Of a DNA stretch of 64,000 bases, positions 8,949 to 18,827 are shown piece after piece. Below the pieces are notes generated by a model that was not told the origin of the DNA, ran no database searches, and worked only from the letters and a program-made list of their open reading frames with translations. Numbering within the stretch: position 1 is the stretch's first letter; every line of letters begins with the position of its first letter. The position numbers and the translations under genes were made by a program. Origin of the DNA: Haloferax litoreum (GTDB lineage Archaea > Halobacteriota > Halobacteria > Halobacteriales > Haloferacaceae); assembly GCF_009674605.1 (NCBI RefSeq), contig NZ_WKJO01000001.1:682001-746000 (forward strand), read 5' to 3'.

Positions 8949-11871
8949 CGGATTCTACCTCCGCACGGGAACTGATGCGCGGTTCGGCGTGTTCGGAGAG
9001 GTTGGTCGGCGGTGCACGTTCCCCGAGGAAGCGCTCTTTCTCCGCTTCGGACTTGAACTCGGATTCGAGGACGCGGTCGGCGATGGCGTCGACGTCGATA
9101 GGCGTGTCCTCGCTCGACGACACCTTCACCGGACTCGTCCCGTCCTCACCGAACTCGAACTGGACGATAGTGCCCGACGTGTCGCGGACGGACCCGTCGT
9201 ACTGCGCTTCGAGTTCGGACAGTGCGTTGATGAGACGACGCTGCAGGTACCCGGACTTCGAGGTACGGACTGCAGTGTCGACAAGCCCCTCGCGGCCACC
9301 CATCGCGTGGAAGAAGAACTCACGCGGGGTGAGGCCGGCGCGGTAGGAGTTCTCGACGAACCCGTGGGCGTCGGCGGAGAGGTCACCCTTCTGGTAGTGG
9401 CTCAGGGTGCGGCCTTCGTAGCCGCGGTTGATTCGCTCGCCCCGAACTGCCTGCTGACCGACACACCCGGCCATCTGCGTCAGGTTGAGCATGGACGCAC
9501 GCGCACCGGACTTGGACATCACGACTGCCGGGTTGTCCTCTGCGAAGTGGTCTTCGGCGATTTCACCGGCAGAGTCGCGTGCCTTGCCGAGGCGCTGCAT
9601 AATCTTCATCTCGAGCGTCTCGTCGACCGAACGACCCGGGAGCGACTCGAGTTCGCCGTTCTCGTAGATTTCGATGAGTTCCTGAATCTTCTCGTAGGCG
9701 GACTCGATGGCCTCGTCGACCTGCGCGTTCGCCTCTTCCGGGATGGACTCGTCGTCGATACCGATAGAGAGACCGAAGTGCATGATGGCGCGCATCGCCA
9801 GCGACGCAATCTCGTTGATGAAGATGCGCGAACGCGTCTTCGAGTAGTCCTTGGCGAGGACGTCGACGATTTCGCCACCGAACGCACCGACGGCGTCTTC
9901 GTCGATAGTCCCCTCGACGAGTTGGCCGTCTTCGATGCGGACCGTGTCGCCAACCTTCGAGGTGAACTCCATGTCGAGGTCGTCGGGCAGGAGTTCGGAG
10001 AAGATTTGCTGGCCCGTCCAGTACGGGCGACCGTCTTCGTCTTCGCCCGCGGGTTCTGGGAGCGTGTCCACGCGCGTCGCGCGGAGCAGGTCGAGTGCCT
10101 GCGTCTCGACGAAGTGCGGGTTGTCGTGGGTCAGCAGGTACGTTCCCGAAATGTGGTCCTGAATGGCGCCGATGATGTTCTCACCGAAGCGCGGCGAGAG
10201 AATCTGCTCTTGGACGCGCATGAGGACGCGCGCCTCGGCACGGGCCTCCTCGTTCTGGAGGGCGTGCATGTTCATCTCGTCGCCGTCGAAGTCTGCGTTG
10301 TACGGCGGGCAGACGACAGTGTTCAGGCGGAACGTCTTGTACGGCATCACGACGACTTCGTGCGCCATGATGGACATCCGGTGCAGCGATGGCTGTCGGT
10401 TGAAGATGACGATGTCACCGTCGACGAGGTGTCGGTTGACTTCCCAACCGAGTTCGACCTTCTCTGCGAGTTCTTCGCAGTTCTTCTCGGTGACCTTCAG
10501 GCGACGGCCGTCGGGACGACGGACGTAGTTCGCACCGGGGTGTTTCTCGGGGCCGTTGCGGACGTACTGCTGGGCCTCCTCGATGTTTCGCTCGGTGACG
10601 TTCATCGTCTGGGTCATCTCGGTGGCGACGCGGTCCGGGACACCGACTTCGTTGAGCGAGAGCGTCGGGTCCGGCGAGATGACGGTACGCGCGGAGAAGT
10701 TGACACGCTTCCCGGACAGGGAACCGCGGAAGCGACCTTCCTTGCCTTTCAGACGCTGACTGAGCGTCTTGAGGGGGCGGCCGGAGCGGTGGCGCGCCGG
10801 CGGCGTGCCCGAAATCTCGTTGTCGATGAACGTGGTGACGTGGTACTGGAGCAGTTCCCACAGGTCCTCGATAATCAGTTGCGGCGCACCGGCCTCGCGG
10901 TTCTCCATGAACCGCTGGTTGATGCGGATGATGTCGACGAGTTTGTGGGTCAGGTCGTCCTCTGAGCGCTGGCCGTTGTCGAGCGTAATCGACGGCCGTG
11001 CCGTGACCGGCGGGACGGGGAGGACGGTCAGAATCATCCACTCGGGACGCGACCGGTCGGGGTCGATGCCGAGCGTGACGAGGTCTTCGTCCGGGATGTC
11101 CTCGAACCAGTCGCGGATGTCCGAGGGCATCAGTTTGTTCATGTCCTCTTCGGTCAGGTCGATACCGAGGGCCTTCTCCAGTGCCTTCCGGTCGTCGCCG
11201 ACGGGGCGGAACTCACCGGCCAGCACCTGATTGATGCGGTCGGCCGGGAGGTCTGCTTTCTCCGCGAGGTCGACCGGCGAGATGCCTTCGTCGTCCTCGT
11301 CGTCGGGGTCCGGTTGCATCGCGGACGCGATGCGCTCGGAGAAGTCGCCGGCGAGCACGTTCTGGACCTCGTAGTAGGTCGTCGGCTTCTCGTGTTTGAT
11401 GTCGTGCTGTGGGGAGCCACAGTGGGGACAGCGGTGGGCCTTACGGGCCTGCCGGACTGCCGCCTTCATCACGTCGCTCCAGTCGTCGCCGAGTTCCTTC
11501 GTACGCTTGAGGTTGCCGCGGTACTCGTCTGCTTCTTCCTGCGTGAGCGCGAGGCGACCGCACTCGCGACAGGTCGAACGGAGGAGGCGACGGATGAGTT
11601 TCGTGAAGCCGACGTGGATGACGGGTGCGGCCAGTTCGATGTGGCCGAAGTGCCCGTTACACGACCCGGAGTGCTGGCCGCAGGTGCGGCACTGCAGACC
11701 GGGGTCGATGACGCCCAGACGCGGGTCCATGAGACCCATGTCGATTGGGTAGCCGTCGTCGTCGTAGGTGTCCGCGGTGATGACCTTCGTCGCGGACATG
11801 TCTCGGTACGTCTCCGGGTCCATCAACCCGAACTGAATACTGCCGATTTCTTTGGGTGTCTGCATTGACAT
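8941..11871 (-). CDS. rpoA1: DNA-directed RNA polymerase subunit A'
   Basis: This is the N-terminal part of the largest RNA polymerase subunit, 976 residues. N-terminal zinc ligands appear in [17 protein letters not shown], and further pairs in CRECG and CPHCG. The active-site [10 protein letters not shown] near residue 524 holds the three aspartates that bind the catalytic magnesium. The Asp-Glu-rich stretch around [14 protein letters not shown] is a haloarchaeal insertion. It begins 6 nt after the rpoB1 stop. An internal in-frame ATG (MQTP) two codons later is an alternative start. Confidence 0.98.
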   Translation of the reverse strand: MSMQTPKEIGSIQFGLMDPETYRDMSATKVITADTYDDDGYPIDMGLMDPRLGVIDPGLQCRTCGQHSGSCNGHFGHIELAAPVIHVGFTKLIRRLLRSTCRECGRLALTQEEADEYRGNLKRTKELGDDWSDVMKAAVRQARKAHRCPHCGSPQHDIKHEKPTTYYEVQNVLAGDFSERIASAMQPDPDDEDDEGISPVDLAEKADLPADRINQVLAGEFRPVGDDRKALEKALGIDLTEEDMNKLMPSDIRDWFEDIPDEDLVTLGIDPDRSRPEWMILTVLPVPPVTARPSITLDNGQRSEDDLTHKLVDIIRINQRFMENREAGAPQLIIEDLWELLQYHVTTFIDNEISGTPPARHRSGRPLKTLSQRLKGKEGRFRGSLSGKRVNFSARTVISPDPTLSLNEVGVPDRVATEMTQTMNVTERNIEEAQQYVRNGPEKHPGANYVRRPDGRRLKVTEKNCEELAEKVELGWEVNRHLVDGDIVIFNRQPSLHRMSIMAHEVVVMPYKTFRLNTVVCPPYNADFDGDEMNMHALQNEEARAEARVLMRVQEQILSPRFGENIIGAIQDHISGTYLLTHDNPHFVETQALDLLRATRVDTLPEPAGEDEDGRPYWTGQQIFSELLPDDLDMEFTSKVGDTVRIEDGQLVEGTIDEDAVGAFGGEIVDVLAKDYSKTRSRIFINEIASLAMRAIMHFGLSIGIDDESIPEEANAQVDEAIESAYEKIQELIEIYENGELESLPGRSVDETLEMKIMQRLGKARDSAGEIAEDHFAEDNPAVVMSKSGARASMLNLTQMAGCVGQQAVRGERINRGYEGRTLSHYQKGDLSADAHGFVENSYRAGLTPREFFFHAMGGREGLVDTAVRTSKSGYLQRRLINALSELEAQYDGSVRDTSGTIVQFEFGEDGTSPVKVSSSEDTPIDVDAIADRVLESEFKSEAEKERFLGERAPPTNLSEHAEPRISSRAEVESDD

Positions 11872-11877
11872 GTGTGA

Positions 11878-13707
11878 TTAGACCGCGTCCTTGAGCTCGA
11901 TTCGCGGGCGAACGCCGAGTGCGACCATCTCGTCTAAGAGCAACTTGAACGCGTAGCTGATGTCGATTTCGTGGATGTTGTCCTCGTCGCCGGTGACGGG
12001 GTCGTAGATACGGCGCTGGTCGCGGTCCTCGACGGCGACCATGCCAGTGTCGGCGGAGATGTAGACTTTCTCCTTGTCGGAGGAGTCGAGCAGACGCTCT
12101 TGCAGCACCATCGCCGCGCCGTGCCCGATGACGGTGTCACGCTCCATCTCCCCGAGACGGAGACCACCCTCGCGGGCGCGACCTTCCGTCGGTTGACGGG
12201 TGAGAACCTGCACGGGACCGCGCGAACGGGCGTGCAGTTTGTTGCTCACCATGTGGTACAACTTGTGGTAGAAGATGATGCCGACGAAGATTTCGGCCTC
12301 AATCTTCTCGCCGGTGACGCCGGAGTACATGACCTCCTTGCCGGAGGACATGAAGCCGCGCTCTTCCAGTGCCGAGCGAAGTTCGTGTTCGTCTTCGCCC
12401 TGGAAGGCGGTCCCGTCGACGCGGCGACCTTCGAGCGCGCCGACTTTGCCACCGAGCATCTCCAGCACGTGACCGACCGTCATACGCGACGGCAGTGCGT
12501 GCGGGTTGAGGACGAGGTCAGGGACGACGCCGTCTGCGGTAAAGGGCATGTCTTCTTGCGGCGCAAGGTGGCCGATGACACCCTTCTGTCCGTGCCGGGA
12601 CGCGAACTTGTCTCCGAGTTCCGGAACGCGCTGGTCACGGACGGAGACCTTGGCGAGTTTCGACCCGTCTTCACCCTCCATGAGGGTGACGGTGTCGACG
12701 ACACCGGACTCGCCCGAGCGCATCGTGACGGACGTTTCACGGCGCTTCTGCGGCGAGAGACCGGCCATGTCGTCGGGTTCTTCGAGGAACCGCGGCGGCG
12801 AAGTCTTGCCGAGGAGGACGGAGTTCTCGTCGACGACGGTCTCTGGGTTGACGAGGCCGTCTTCGTCGAGGTGCGAGTACGCGTCTTCACCGCGCGCACC
12901 GCGCACGTCCTGCGACGGAATCTCGAAGCGGTCTTCCTGTCCACCGGGGTAGCGGCGCTCTTCGCCCTCGTAGGTACGGAAGAAGTGCGAACGGGCGAGT
13001 GCGCGCTCGACCGACCCCTTGTTCATGACGAGTGCGTCCTCGATGTTGAACCCCTCGTAGGACATCACGGCGACGACGAAGTTCTGTGCCGCCGGGCGCT
13101 CGTCGAACCCAATCTGCTCCGTGGTCTGGGTCTTGACCATCGAGAGCTGTGGGTAGTGCATGAGGTGCTGGCGGGTGTCCGGGCGGATACGGTAGTTCGC
13201 GGCCGGAATCCCCAGCGACTGCTTCATCATCCCTGCACCCATCGTAATACGCGGCGAGGCGTTGTGTTCCGGGTACGGAATCATCCCGGCACCGATACCG
13301 AAGATGAGTTGCGGGTCGATTTCGAGGTGCGTGTGGTCTTCGTTGAGTTCGTCTTCGTCGACCGAGACGTAGATGTCCTCTTCTTCTTCGGCGTCGATGA
13401 ACTCGACGAGTCCTCGCTCGACGAGGTCCTCGAAGTCGAGTTCGTCGTTCTCGAGTGCTTCGACGTGTTCGTCTGTGAGCAGCGGTTCACCGTCTTCGAC
13501 GACGATGAGAGGACGACGGGCACGCCCGGCGTCTGCGTTGATGATTACTTCGCGGGTGCGCTCCTTGACGGAGACGTTCACCATCTGGCTGACGTCGCCG
13601 CGGCGACGCGCCTCGCGAATCTGCGCTGCGAGTTGGTTGGGGTCGGGGTGCGTCCCGACGAGACTACCGTTGACGTATACTTTCGCTTCTCGCTGTGCCT
13701 GAGCCAT
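11878..13707 (-). CDS. rpoB1: DNA-directed RNA polymerase subunit B'
   Basis: This is the C-terminal part of the second-largest subunit (bacterial beta), 609 residues. Recognisable elements are [29 protein letters not shown] and a C-terminal clamp region with [17 protein letters not shown]. The split of B into B'' and B' is an old trait of many euryarchaea, not damage. The ATG at 13707 lies 2 nt before the end of rpoB2, so the two are coupled. Upstream in-frame codons would overlap rpoB2 and are rejected. Confidence 0.98.
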   Translation of the reverse strand: MAQAQREAKVYVNGSLVGTHPDPNQLAAQIREARRRGDVSQMVNVSVKERTREVIINADAGRARRPLIVVEDGEPLLTDEHVEALENDELDFEDLVERGLVEFIDAEEEEDIYVSVDEDELNEDHTHLEIDPQLIFGIGAGMIPYPEHNASPRITMGAGMMKQSLGIPAANYRIRPDTRQHLMHYPQLSMVKTQTTEQIGFDERPAAQNFVVAVMSYEGFNIEDALVMNKGSVERALARSHFFRTYEGEERRYPGGQEDRFEIPSQDVRGARGEDAYSHLDEDGLVNPETVVDENSVLLGKTSPPRFLEEPDDMAGLSPQKRRETSVTMRSGESGVVDTVTLMEGEDGSKLAKVSVRDQRVPELGDKFASRHGQKGVIGHLAPQEDMPFTADGVVPDLVLNPHALPSRMTVGHVLEMLGGKVGALEGRRVDGTAFQGEDEHELRSALEERGFMSSGKEVMYSGVTGEKIEAEIFVGIIFYHKLYHMVSNKLHARSRGPVQVLTRQPTEGRAREGGLRLGEMERDTVIGHGAAMVLQERLLDSSDKEKVYISADTGMVAVEDRDQRRIYDPVTGDEDNIHEIDISYAFKLLLDEMVALGVRPRIELKDAV

Positions 13708-13708
13708 G

Positions 13709-15274
13709 TTAGTCGTCTGCGGGTGTGGCGTCGATGCTGTCGATGCCGGGGATACCCTCGACACCCATCGACGCGAGTTCTCGTTTCAGTGCCTGTTCGT
13801 CTTCGACGTTCTGGGAGAGCTCCATCGCCTGCGCGAAGTTCTTCACCAGTCCACAGTTCGGCCCTTCCGGGGTCTCCGAGGGGCAGATGCGACCCCACTG
13901 GGTCGCGTGCAGGTCGCGCGCCTCGAAGTGAGGCTGGGAGCGCGACAGCGGACTGCGAAGGCGGCGCAGGTGAGACAGCACACCCATGTAGTCGGTGCGG
14001 TCGACGAGTTGGGAGACGCCGGAGCGGCCACCAACCCAGTTCCCCGTCGCGATGGGGTGTTCGAGGCGCTCCGTGAGCACGTCGGACCGAACCACGGTGT
14101 TGACCGTGAGGTTGCGGTTACGCATGTTCGCGCGCTCGAGCTGGTACTTCACGTCACGTGCGAGTTTGTTGAGCGCCGTCCGGAAGAGGTCCTTCATCAG
14201 GTCGCCGGAGACCTTGAGGCGCTTGTTGGCGTAGTGGTCTTTGTCGTCGGACTCGCGGCGCTGGAGTGCGAGTTCGAAACACGCCTCGGCCATGCGGCAG
14301 AGGTAGTACGCCTTGTTCATGCGGACTTCCTCTTCTTCGGCACCTTCTTCGTGGAGGTGCGGAAGGAGGTAGCGGTCGATGACGTAGTTGGCGCGCTTCA
14401 GCTGGTAGTTCTTACCCTGCCCGCCGGCGACGCGCTTCCCGAGTGCCTCGATGGCCTGTTCTTGGGTCTGAACGTCGGCCTCTTCGAGGTTTTCGAGCAT
14501 GAACTTCACAATCTCCGGGTCGTCGGAGACGCGGTGGACGATTTCCTCGTCGGATTCGAGTCCGAGTGCGCGAACGAGCGTGACGAAGTTGACGCTCCCG
14601 GAGACAGACGGGAACGACACTTCGAGGAGTCCTTCGCGGTTGCGCTCACAGAGAACGAGGGCGCGGTAGCCGCGGCGCTGGCTGAAGGTCTTTGCGACCT
14701 GAATCTCGTCGCCGTACTTCGTGTCGTACTCGGCGAGAATCTTGTTGGGTGCCAGGTCCTCCGAGGTCATGAGCACGCGCTCGGACCCGTTGACGATGAA
14801 GTAGCCGCCGGGGTCGACGGGGTCTTCACCGATTTCGACGAGGTCCTCGTCGGAGAGTTCGGCGATGTTACACTTCGAGGAGCCGACCATGATGGGCATC
14901 CGACCGACCTTCGTCTCGGCGGTGTCGACGACGACTTCCTCTTCTTCTTCGCCGCCGCGGACGATGGACATCTCCATGAACACGGGGGCGGAGTAGGTGA
15001 TGTTGCGCAGGCGCGCTTCCTGCGGGAAGAGCAGTTCCTCGGAACCGTCGGCCTCGCGGACGCGGGGCGTCTCCACGCGGACGCCACCGAGTTCGACGTA
15101 GACCGGCTCTTCGCCCTCTTTGTCACCGATGTCGGTCTCGATGGTTGCCTTCTCCTCGACGACTTCGGACATGCCGCGTTCGAGGAAGGCGTTGAAAGAG
15201 CGGAAGTGGTGTTCTGCGAGCCGTTCTTCTGAGAAGTACTTACGAGAGACTTCGCGTCGTGCTTGTCGGTTCAT
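13709..15274 (-). CDS. rpoB2: DNA-directed RNA polymerase subunit B''
   Basis: This is the N-terminal part of the second-largest RNA polymerase subunit, 521 residues, covering the protrusion, lobe and fork. It ends at the fork-loop motif [20 protein letters not shown], which is where archaeal B is usually split. The start ATG overlaps the end of rpoH by 4 nt (15271-15274). Together with H, B', A', A'' and NusA it forms one operon. Confidence 0.98.
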   Translation of the reverse strand: MNRQARREVSRKYFSEERLAEHHFRSFNAFLERGMSEVVEEKATIETDIGDKEGEEPVYVELGGVRVETPRVREADGSEELLFPQEARLRNITYSAPVFMEMSIVRGGEEEEEVVVDTAETKVGRMPIMVGSSKCNIAELSDEDLVEIGEDPVDPGGYFIVNGSERVLMTSEDLAPNKILAEYDTKYGDEIQVAKTFSQRRGYRALVLCERNREGLLEVSFPSVSGSVNFVTLVRALGLESDEEIVHRVSDDPEIVKFMLENLEEADVQTQEQAIEALGKRVAGGQGKNYQLKRANYVIDRYLLPHLHEEGAEEEEVRMNKAYYLCRMAEACFELALQRRESDDKDHYANKRLKVSGDLMKDLFRTALNKLARDVKYQLERANMRNRNLTVNTVVRSDVLTERLEHPIATGNWVGGRSGVSQLVDRTDYMGVLSHLRRLRSPLSRSQPHFEARDLHATQWGRICPSETPEGPNCGLVKNFAQAMELSQNVEDEQALKRELASMGVEGIPGIDSIDATPADD

Positions 15275-15498
15275 TCGATCACCAGTCGATATACGACTGC
15301 TTTGTCGGTCGTTCGCGAATTCCGGACGATCTTGATGACGTCACCGGGCTCTGCGTCGTCGGGGAGCGCCGGGTCTTTCCGCTTGATCTTCGGGAGATTC
15401 GTCTTCACGACGTTGTACTCCTGTAACACACTCTCGACTTCCTCGTCGTCGAGAACCGTGTGTTCTGGAACCAGTGTGTGTTGGCTTACGTCTACCAT
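15271..15498 (-). CDS. rpoH: DNA-directed RNA polymerase subunit H
   Basis: This 75-residue protein is the archaeal counterpart of the eukaryotic RPB5 C-terminal domain. [19 protein letters not shown] and the C-terminal [18 protein letters not shown] motif identify it. It is the first gene of the RNA polymerase operon. The ATG at 15498 gives the usual length; the frame can be extended to 15573 but that part would overlap the promoter and operator-like palindrome. Confidence 0.96.
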   Translation of the reverse strand: MVDVSQHTLVPEHTVLDDEEVESVLQEYNVVKTNLPKIKRKDPALPDDAEPGDVIKIVRNSRTTDKAVVYRLVIE

Positions 15499-15566
15499 GT
15501 ATGGTGCTGCTGGGTGCTGGAAGAAGCTGTCACGGGATACTACGGCAGATTTTGGCAGCCATCCAT

Positions 15567-15580
15567 TTAACACTTGTTAA
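15567..15580. promoter_or_regulatory. palindrome at the rpo operon promoter
   Basis: TTAACA-CT-TGTTAA is a perfect 6-bp inverted repeat with a 2-nt spacer. On the minus strand the same bases read as an A/T-rich TATA-like box (GTGTTAAAT) about 70-80 nt before the rpoH start. It could be a regulator site overlapping the promoter or simply the promoter itself. Confidence 0.45.
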
Positions 15581-15729
15581 CTGCGTCGAAGAAAGGCGAG
15601 GCTATCGGAGGTCACGCACCGGAGATGCGCGAATCGTCACGTATTGGCATGGGGTATCTCGATATAAATGTCTTCGGGGCAAGAATCGCGGTACCGCGGG
15701 CCATGGGCAAATCAGATGGTAAGTCTTAT

Positions 15730-15738
15730 CTATAAACC
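15730..15738 (+). promoter_or_regulatory. TATA box of the tRNA-Asp pair
   Basis: CTATAAACC lies about 30 nt before the first tRNA-Asp gene, the standard archaeal spacing for a start at or near the tRNA 5' end. A second A/T-rich box (GATATAAATG, about 15660) lies further upstream. Confidence 0.55.
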
Positions 15739-15765
15739 TCGGCTACGAATGAGTGCAGACGGAGG

Positions 15766-15838
15766 GCCCGGGTGGTGTAGTGGCCCATCATACGACCCTG
15801 TCACGGTCGTGACGCGGGTTCAAATCCCGCCTCGGGCG
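15766..15838 (+). tRNA. tRNA-Asp (anticodon GTC), copy 1
   Basis: This 73-nt gene forms a full cloverleaf. The acceptor arms GCCCGGG and CTCGGGC pair, with one G-U. The anticodon loop CTGTCAC carries GTC for aspartate, and the T arm is GCGGG-TTCAAAT-CCCGC. The discriminator is G, as expected for tRNA-Asp. CCA is not encoded. It is identical to the second copy 30 nt downstream. Confidence 0.97.
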
Positions 15839-15868
15839 CTCTCCGTATCCGACAACTCACTTCAGTAA

Positions 15869-15941
15869 GCCCGGGTGGTGTAGTGGCCCATCATACGACC
15901 CTGTCACGGTCGTGACGCGGGTTCAAATCCCGCCTCGGGCG
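15869..15941 (+). tRNA. tRNA-Asp (anticodon GTC), copy 2
   Basis: This is an exact repeat of the first tRNA-Asp over all 73 nt, separated by a 30-nt A/T-richer spacer, so the two are probably cotranscribed. It is followed by CTTTTCC, a short T run that could end transcription. High aspartate usage in haloarchaeal proteins makes extra tRNA-Asp copies understandable. Confidence 0.97.
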
Positions 15942-16016
15942 CTTTTCCGAACGTTACAGGCCAAGCGATGCGTCTCGTCGCGTCGTGCCCCTACGTGCTG
16001 TAAACGCCCAGACAAA

Positions 16017-16080
16017 GGGATTTGAACCAGCGAGCAACGCGAAGCGTTGCGAGTGAGGTCACGCGAGCGAAGCGAGCGTG
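16017..16080 (-). repeat. inverted tRNA 3'-tail fragment followed by palindromic repeats
   Basis: On the minus strand GGTTCAAATCCC (16017-16028) matches the T arm of the adjacent tRNA-Asp genes and is followed by TTTGTCTGGGCG, close to the tRNA 3' acceptor. The T stem is not complete, so it is not a working tRNA. On its other side are two hairpins: CAACGC-GAA-GCGTTG (16035-16049) and CACGC...GCGTG (16060-16080), the latter built from GCGAGCGAAGCGAGC units common in haloarchaea. It may be an old attachment-site scar. Confidence 0.5.
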
Positions 16081-16118
16081 GGCGGGGAAACTAGTACTCA
16101 CCAATCGGCAGATGATGC

Positions 16119-16475
16119 ATGGCCCACATCGTCCACATGCTCTCCCCGTCGGACTGGGACACCTTCGAACAGACGGGAGAGTATCGACCCAACTCACTCA
16201 GCGAACAAGGGTTCGTCCACTGTTCGAAACCGGGGCAAATCGTCGTCGTCGCCGACGTGGCCCACGCACACCGCGACGAGTGGGTGCTCCTGTTACTGGA
16301 CGAATCACGTTTAGAATCACCCGTCCGGTACGAAACAAACGAAGACGGTGGAAGCGCGTTTCCGCACGTCTACGGCCCGCTGACGCTCGGTGCAGTCGTC
16401 GATTCGTTCGAATTCGTCCGAGACGAGACCGGCTTTCGCCTTCCAGATGGGATGCTAAACTACGAGTCGCGGTGA
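16119..16475 (+). CDS. DUF952 family protein
   Basis: This 118-residue cytosolic protein belongs to DUF952: it has the conserved early EQGFVHCSKPGQI segment with its His and Cys, and the later HVYGPLTLGAVV. The function of the family is not known; glutathione-S-transferase-like or ADP-ribosyltransferase-like folds have been suggested for relatives. It is monocistronic on the plus strand and convergent with the crcB genes. Confidence 0.85.
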   Translation: MAHIVHMLSPSDWDTFEQTGEYRPNSLSEQGFVHCSKPGQIVVVADVAHAHRDEWVLLLLDESRLESPVRYETNEDGGSAFPHVYGPLTLGAVVDSFEFVRDETGFRLPDGMLNYESR

Positions 16476-16488
16476 AGGGCTGACTGCC

Positions 16489-16845
16489 TCACCCAACAAT
16501 CCCGCCCATCGCCCCACCAATCGCTACTCCAACCAACGCCGCCAGCAACGTGCCGAAGGCGTACCGTGCCGCCGTCCGATAGTCACCCACGTCGAGGAGT
16601 TCAGCGACACCCACCGCGAACGACGAGAACGTCGTAAATGCGCCGCAGAATCCCGTTCCAGCGAGCGTCGCCGTCGCGTCACCCACTGGCGCAGTCACGA
16701 CGAACCCAAGCGCGATGCTCCCGAGGACGTTGACCGTAAAGGTGCTCCACTTACCGACGATTTGTTGGTCCACGACGTGCCGGGAGAGTGCGCCGAGCAT
16801 GCCGCCGACGCCGACGAGCACCACGGACGAAAACGAGAGAGTCAC
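16489..16845 (-). CDS. crcB: fluoride channel CrcB/Fluc, subunit 2
   Basis: This is a small membrane protein (118 residues, four helices) that exports fluoride. GGMLGALSRHVVD, the VNVLGSIALGF helix break and FCGAFTTFSSFAV with its conserved Phe/Thr/Ser track are all family signatures. It overlaps the upstream crcB by 4 nt. Paired Fluc genes usually make an antiparallel heterodimer, with each subunit fixed in one orientation, and that is the likely arrangement here. Confidence 0.93.
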   Translation of the reverse strand: MTLSFSSVVLVGVGGMLGALSRHVVDQQIVGKWSTFTVNVLGSIALGFVVTAPVGDATATLAGTGFCGAFTTFSSFAVGVAELLDVGDYRTAARYAFGTLLAALVGVAIGGAMGGIVG

Positions 16846-17180
16846 AGTTTCTTCCCTCCGACGAAGAGACCCAGTGCTGCGGCGCTAAATCCGAGGACGT
16901 AGTTCGCGCCGACGTTGAGCAGTCCGCCCGTCATCGTCAGTTCGGCCGTCTGAACAGCGAAGGTACTGTAGGTGGTAAACGACGAGAGCAGACCCGTCCC
17001 GAAGAGCAACTGCACCCGGCGTGAGGAGACGGTGGTGACGAACGTCCCGAGGACGAAACTCCCGAGGACGTTCACGACGAGTGTCCCGCCGGTTCCGGGG
17101 ATGCCGACGGCGACGAGAAAGCGCAACGTCGCCCCGAAGAAGCCACCAACGGCGACCAACGCCAGTTCCGAACGGTCCAT
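16842..17180 (-). CDS. crcB: fluoride channel CrcB/Fluc, subunit 1
   Basis: This is the partner Fluc subunit, 112 residues with four membrane helices. GGFFGATLRFLV, VNVLGSFVLG and LLSSFTTYSTFAV are the conserved elements. ATG 17180 is preferred; GTG/ATG at 17192 is in frame and would add four residues. The gene follows the HerA-like ATPase by about 20 nt and may be read from the same transcript. I saw no fluoride riboswitch-like structure in that short gap. Confidence 0.92.
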   Translation of the reverse strand: MDRSELALVAVGGFFGATLRFLVAVGIPGTGGTLVVNVLGSFVLGTFVTTVSSRRVQLLFGTGLLSSFTTYSTFAVQTAELTMTGGLLNVGANYVLGFSAAALGLFVGGKKL

Positions 17181-17201
17181 ACCGTCCCTCACCCGGAGAG
17201 G

Positions 17202-18260
17202 TTACTCTATGGTTTCGGAAGCGACGCGCGACGAGGCGGCCGTCGGGCTTGCACCCCCGTCTGACGTCTCACGCGAGCGCACGCGAACGTCGTGAACCGA
17301 CTCCGTCGTGTCGTCGACGACGAGTGCACACCCGCGCTCGGTGGGGAGTCGAGACGCCACCGACTCGGCGAAGTACGTCGGGTCGGCGGCGGCCATCGCC
17401 GACACGTCGGGGCCGGCGGTGAGTCGGTGGACGATTCGAAGGTCGGCCTGCGAGAGTGCCACGTCGGGGAGCGCGGAGGGTCGCTGGGTCGCCAGCACGA
17501 TGCCGACGCCCGGTGCGCGCCCACGCGTGAGAAGTGTCCGAAGCGCAGGTTCGGCGGTGTTGCCGACGAACGCGTGGGCTTCGTCCACCAGTACCCACGG
17601 AATCCGACCGACTGACGCCGTGAGACGGGCGTCGTACAGTCCACGAGCGACGACCCGGACCACGGCGCTCGCGGGTATCGAGTCCATCTCCGAGAGGTCG
17701 AGGACGTCCGGTTCAGGGCCACAGAGGTCAGTGGGGTCCAGTCCGTCGGGGTCGAACACGTCCCACGAGTCGGCGAGTGAGAGATGGTTCGTCGCCGCAC
17801 GTCTCGTTGCTTCCGACGCGTCGGCGTCTGCCACTGCGTCGCGCATCCCCGCGAGTGAGTCCTCGCTGGCGGCGAGTTGCCAGACGAGCGACCCCACCGG
17901 TCCTGTCGGGTCGAGGCCGAGAAGGTTGGGCCACGCACTCGGTGGGAGTGCGTCGGCACGAACCAACGGCGAACGGTGGACCGTCGCCCCGACAGGTGCA
18001 TCTTCGAGGCCGGTGAAGACGCCCATCGGGTCAACGACGACTGGTGCGACGCCGTCAGCGTGGGCCAATCCTTCGGCGACGACGCCGAGTGTGTGTGACT
18101 TTCCGCTCCCGCGTTTGCCGACGACGATAGCCGCGTGCGGGTGATTGACGTCGAGTTCGACGGGTGCGCCATCACTCCCGTCGCGTGCGCGGTAGAACCC
18201 GAACCGACAGGCTGGGCCCGTTGGTTCGTCCGAATCAGTGGTGCGGCCGATGACGTGCAT
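17202..18260 (-). CDS. HerA-like P-loop ATPase
   Basis: This 352-residue ATPase of the HerA/FtsK superfamily has Walker A GKRGSGKSHT near residues 48-57. Walker B is in WVLVDEAHAFVG near 218-229, and an LATQRPS sensor-like motif and an arginine-bearing C-terminus follow. It lacks the N-terminal beta-barrel of full HerA, and no NurA nuclease gene is adjacent, so its role (DNA translocation or another task) is unclear. The N-terminal GRTTDSDEPTGPACRFGFYRA segment replaces the barrel. It stands upstream of the crcB pair. Confidence 0.85.
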   Translation of the reverse strand: MHVIGRTTDSDEPTGPACRFGFYRARDGSDGAPVELDVNHPHAAIVVGKRGSGKSHTLGVVAEGLAHADGVAPVVVDPMGVFTGLEDAPVGATVHRSPLVRADALPPSAWPNLLGLDPTGPVGSLVWQLAASEDSLAGMRDAVADADASEATRRAATNHLSLADSWDVFDPDGLDPTDLCGPEPDVLDLSEMDSIPASAVVRVVARGLYDARLTASVGRIPWVLVDEAHAFVGNTAEPALRTLLTRGRAPGVGIVLATQRPSALPDVALSQADLRIVHRLTAGPDVSAMAAADPTYFAESVASRLPTERGCALVVDDTTESVHDVRVRSRETSDGGASPTAASSRVASETIE

Positions 18261-18335
18261 GGCGACTGGTGGCCGCGGAATGTAACTTGAACCTCGGGAC
18301 GAGAGTTTATATACGAAACCGCGGCCAGACGGGCT

Positions 18336-18785
18336 ATGCTCGAAGTGTTCCGCTCGGATACGCGCGCCATCGAAGGTCTGCCAGTTCGTCTCGTCGTCGC
18401 ACTCGTCGTCGGCGTCGCCAGCATGAGTGTCATGCTCAACATGCTCTCTGGCGTGCAGGGTCTCGCCACCTCAGAACTCGACGTGAAACCGTCGCCCGAT
18501 GTCGTCGAACCGGGCGAACGGGACCTGACGTTCACCGTCGTCGACCACGAGGGCAACCCGGTCGAAGGCGCGACAGTCATCGTGAAATCCGGCACCGCCG
18601 AACTCGGTGACGACGGTATTCCGAGGGCGGAGACTGACGACGGGGGGACGGCGACGATTTCGCTCGACCCTGACCTCGCTGCCAATCGCGAAGACGGCAC
18701 ACTCGTCGTCGACGTGAAACCACCCGCAGGAAGTTCGTTCGTGGACCGTCGCGAGAACACGAACATCCTCGTCGTGCAGGGGTGA
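18336..18785 (+). CDS. membrane-anchored Ig-like domain protein (pilin-like N-terminus)
   Basis: This 149-residue protein has a short basic leader ending in RAIEGLPVR, then a hydrophobic helix (residues 17-38). The arrangement resembles haloarchaeal prepilin-like proteins in which IEGLP precedes the helix. The rest is one carboxypeptidase-regulatory or Big-type beta-sandwich outside the cell (DHEGNPVEGATVIV, then GTATISL). Function is unknown; a surface or pilus-associated role is an inference. It is monocistronic. Confidence 0.75.
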   Translation: MLEVFRSDTRAIEGLPVRLVVALVVGVASMSVMLNMLSGVQGLATSELDVKPSPDVVEPGERDLTFTVVDHEGNPVEGATVIVKSGTAELGDDGIPRAETDDGGTATISLDPDLAANREDGTLVVDVKPPAGSSFVDRRENTNILVVQG

Positions 18786-18827
18786 GGTGCTGGCCCATTG
18801 AGTCGTGAACCGACCGCGTGTGCGTCC

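Noticed and set aside
7689-11871. Frameshifted RNA polymerase largest subunit (two genes instead of one)
   Set aside because: The A'/A'' and B''/B' splits are normal in archaea of this group, and the break points are the classical ones.
15668-15868. Short open frame across the tRNA-Asp genes
   Set aside because: It spans a complete tRNA cloverleaf and its spacer and has no protein-like composition.
17181-17201. Fluoride riboswitch before the crcB pair
   Set aside because: Only about 20 nt separate the crcB start from the upstream gene's stop, too short for the motif, and no such fold is visible.
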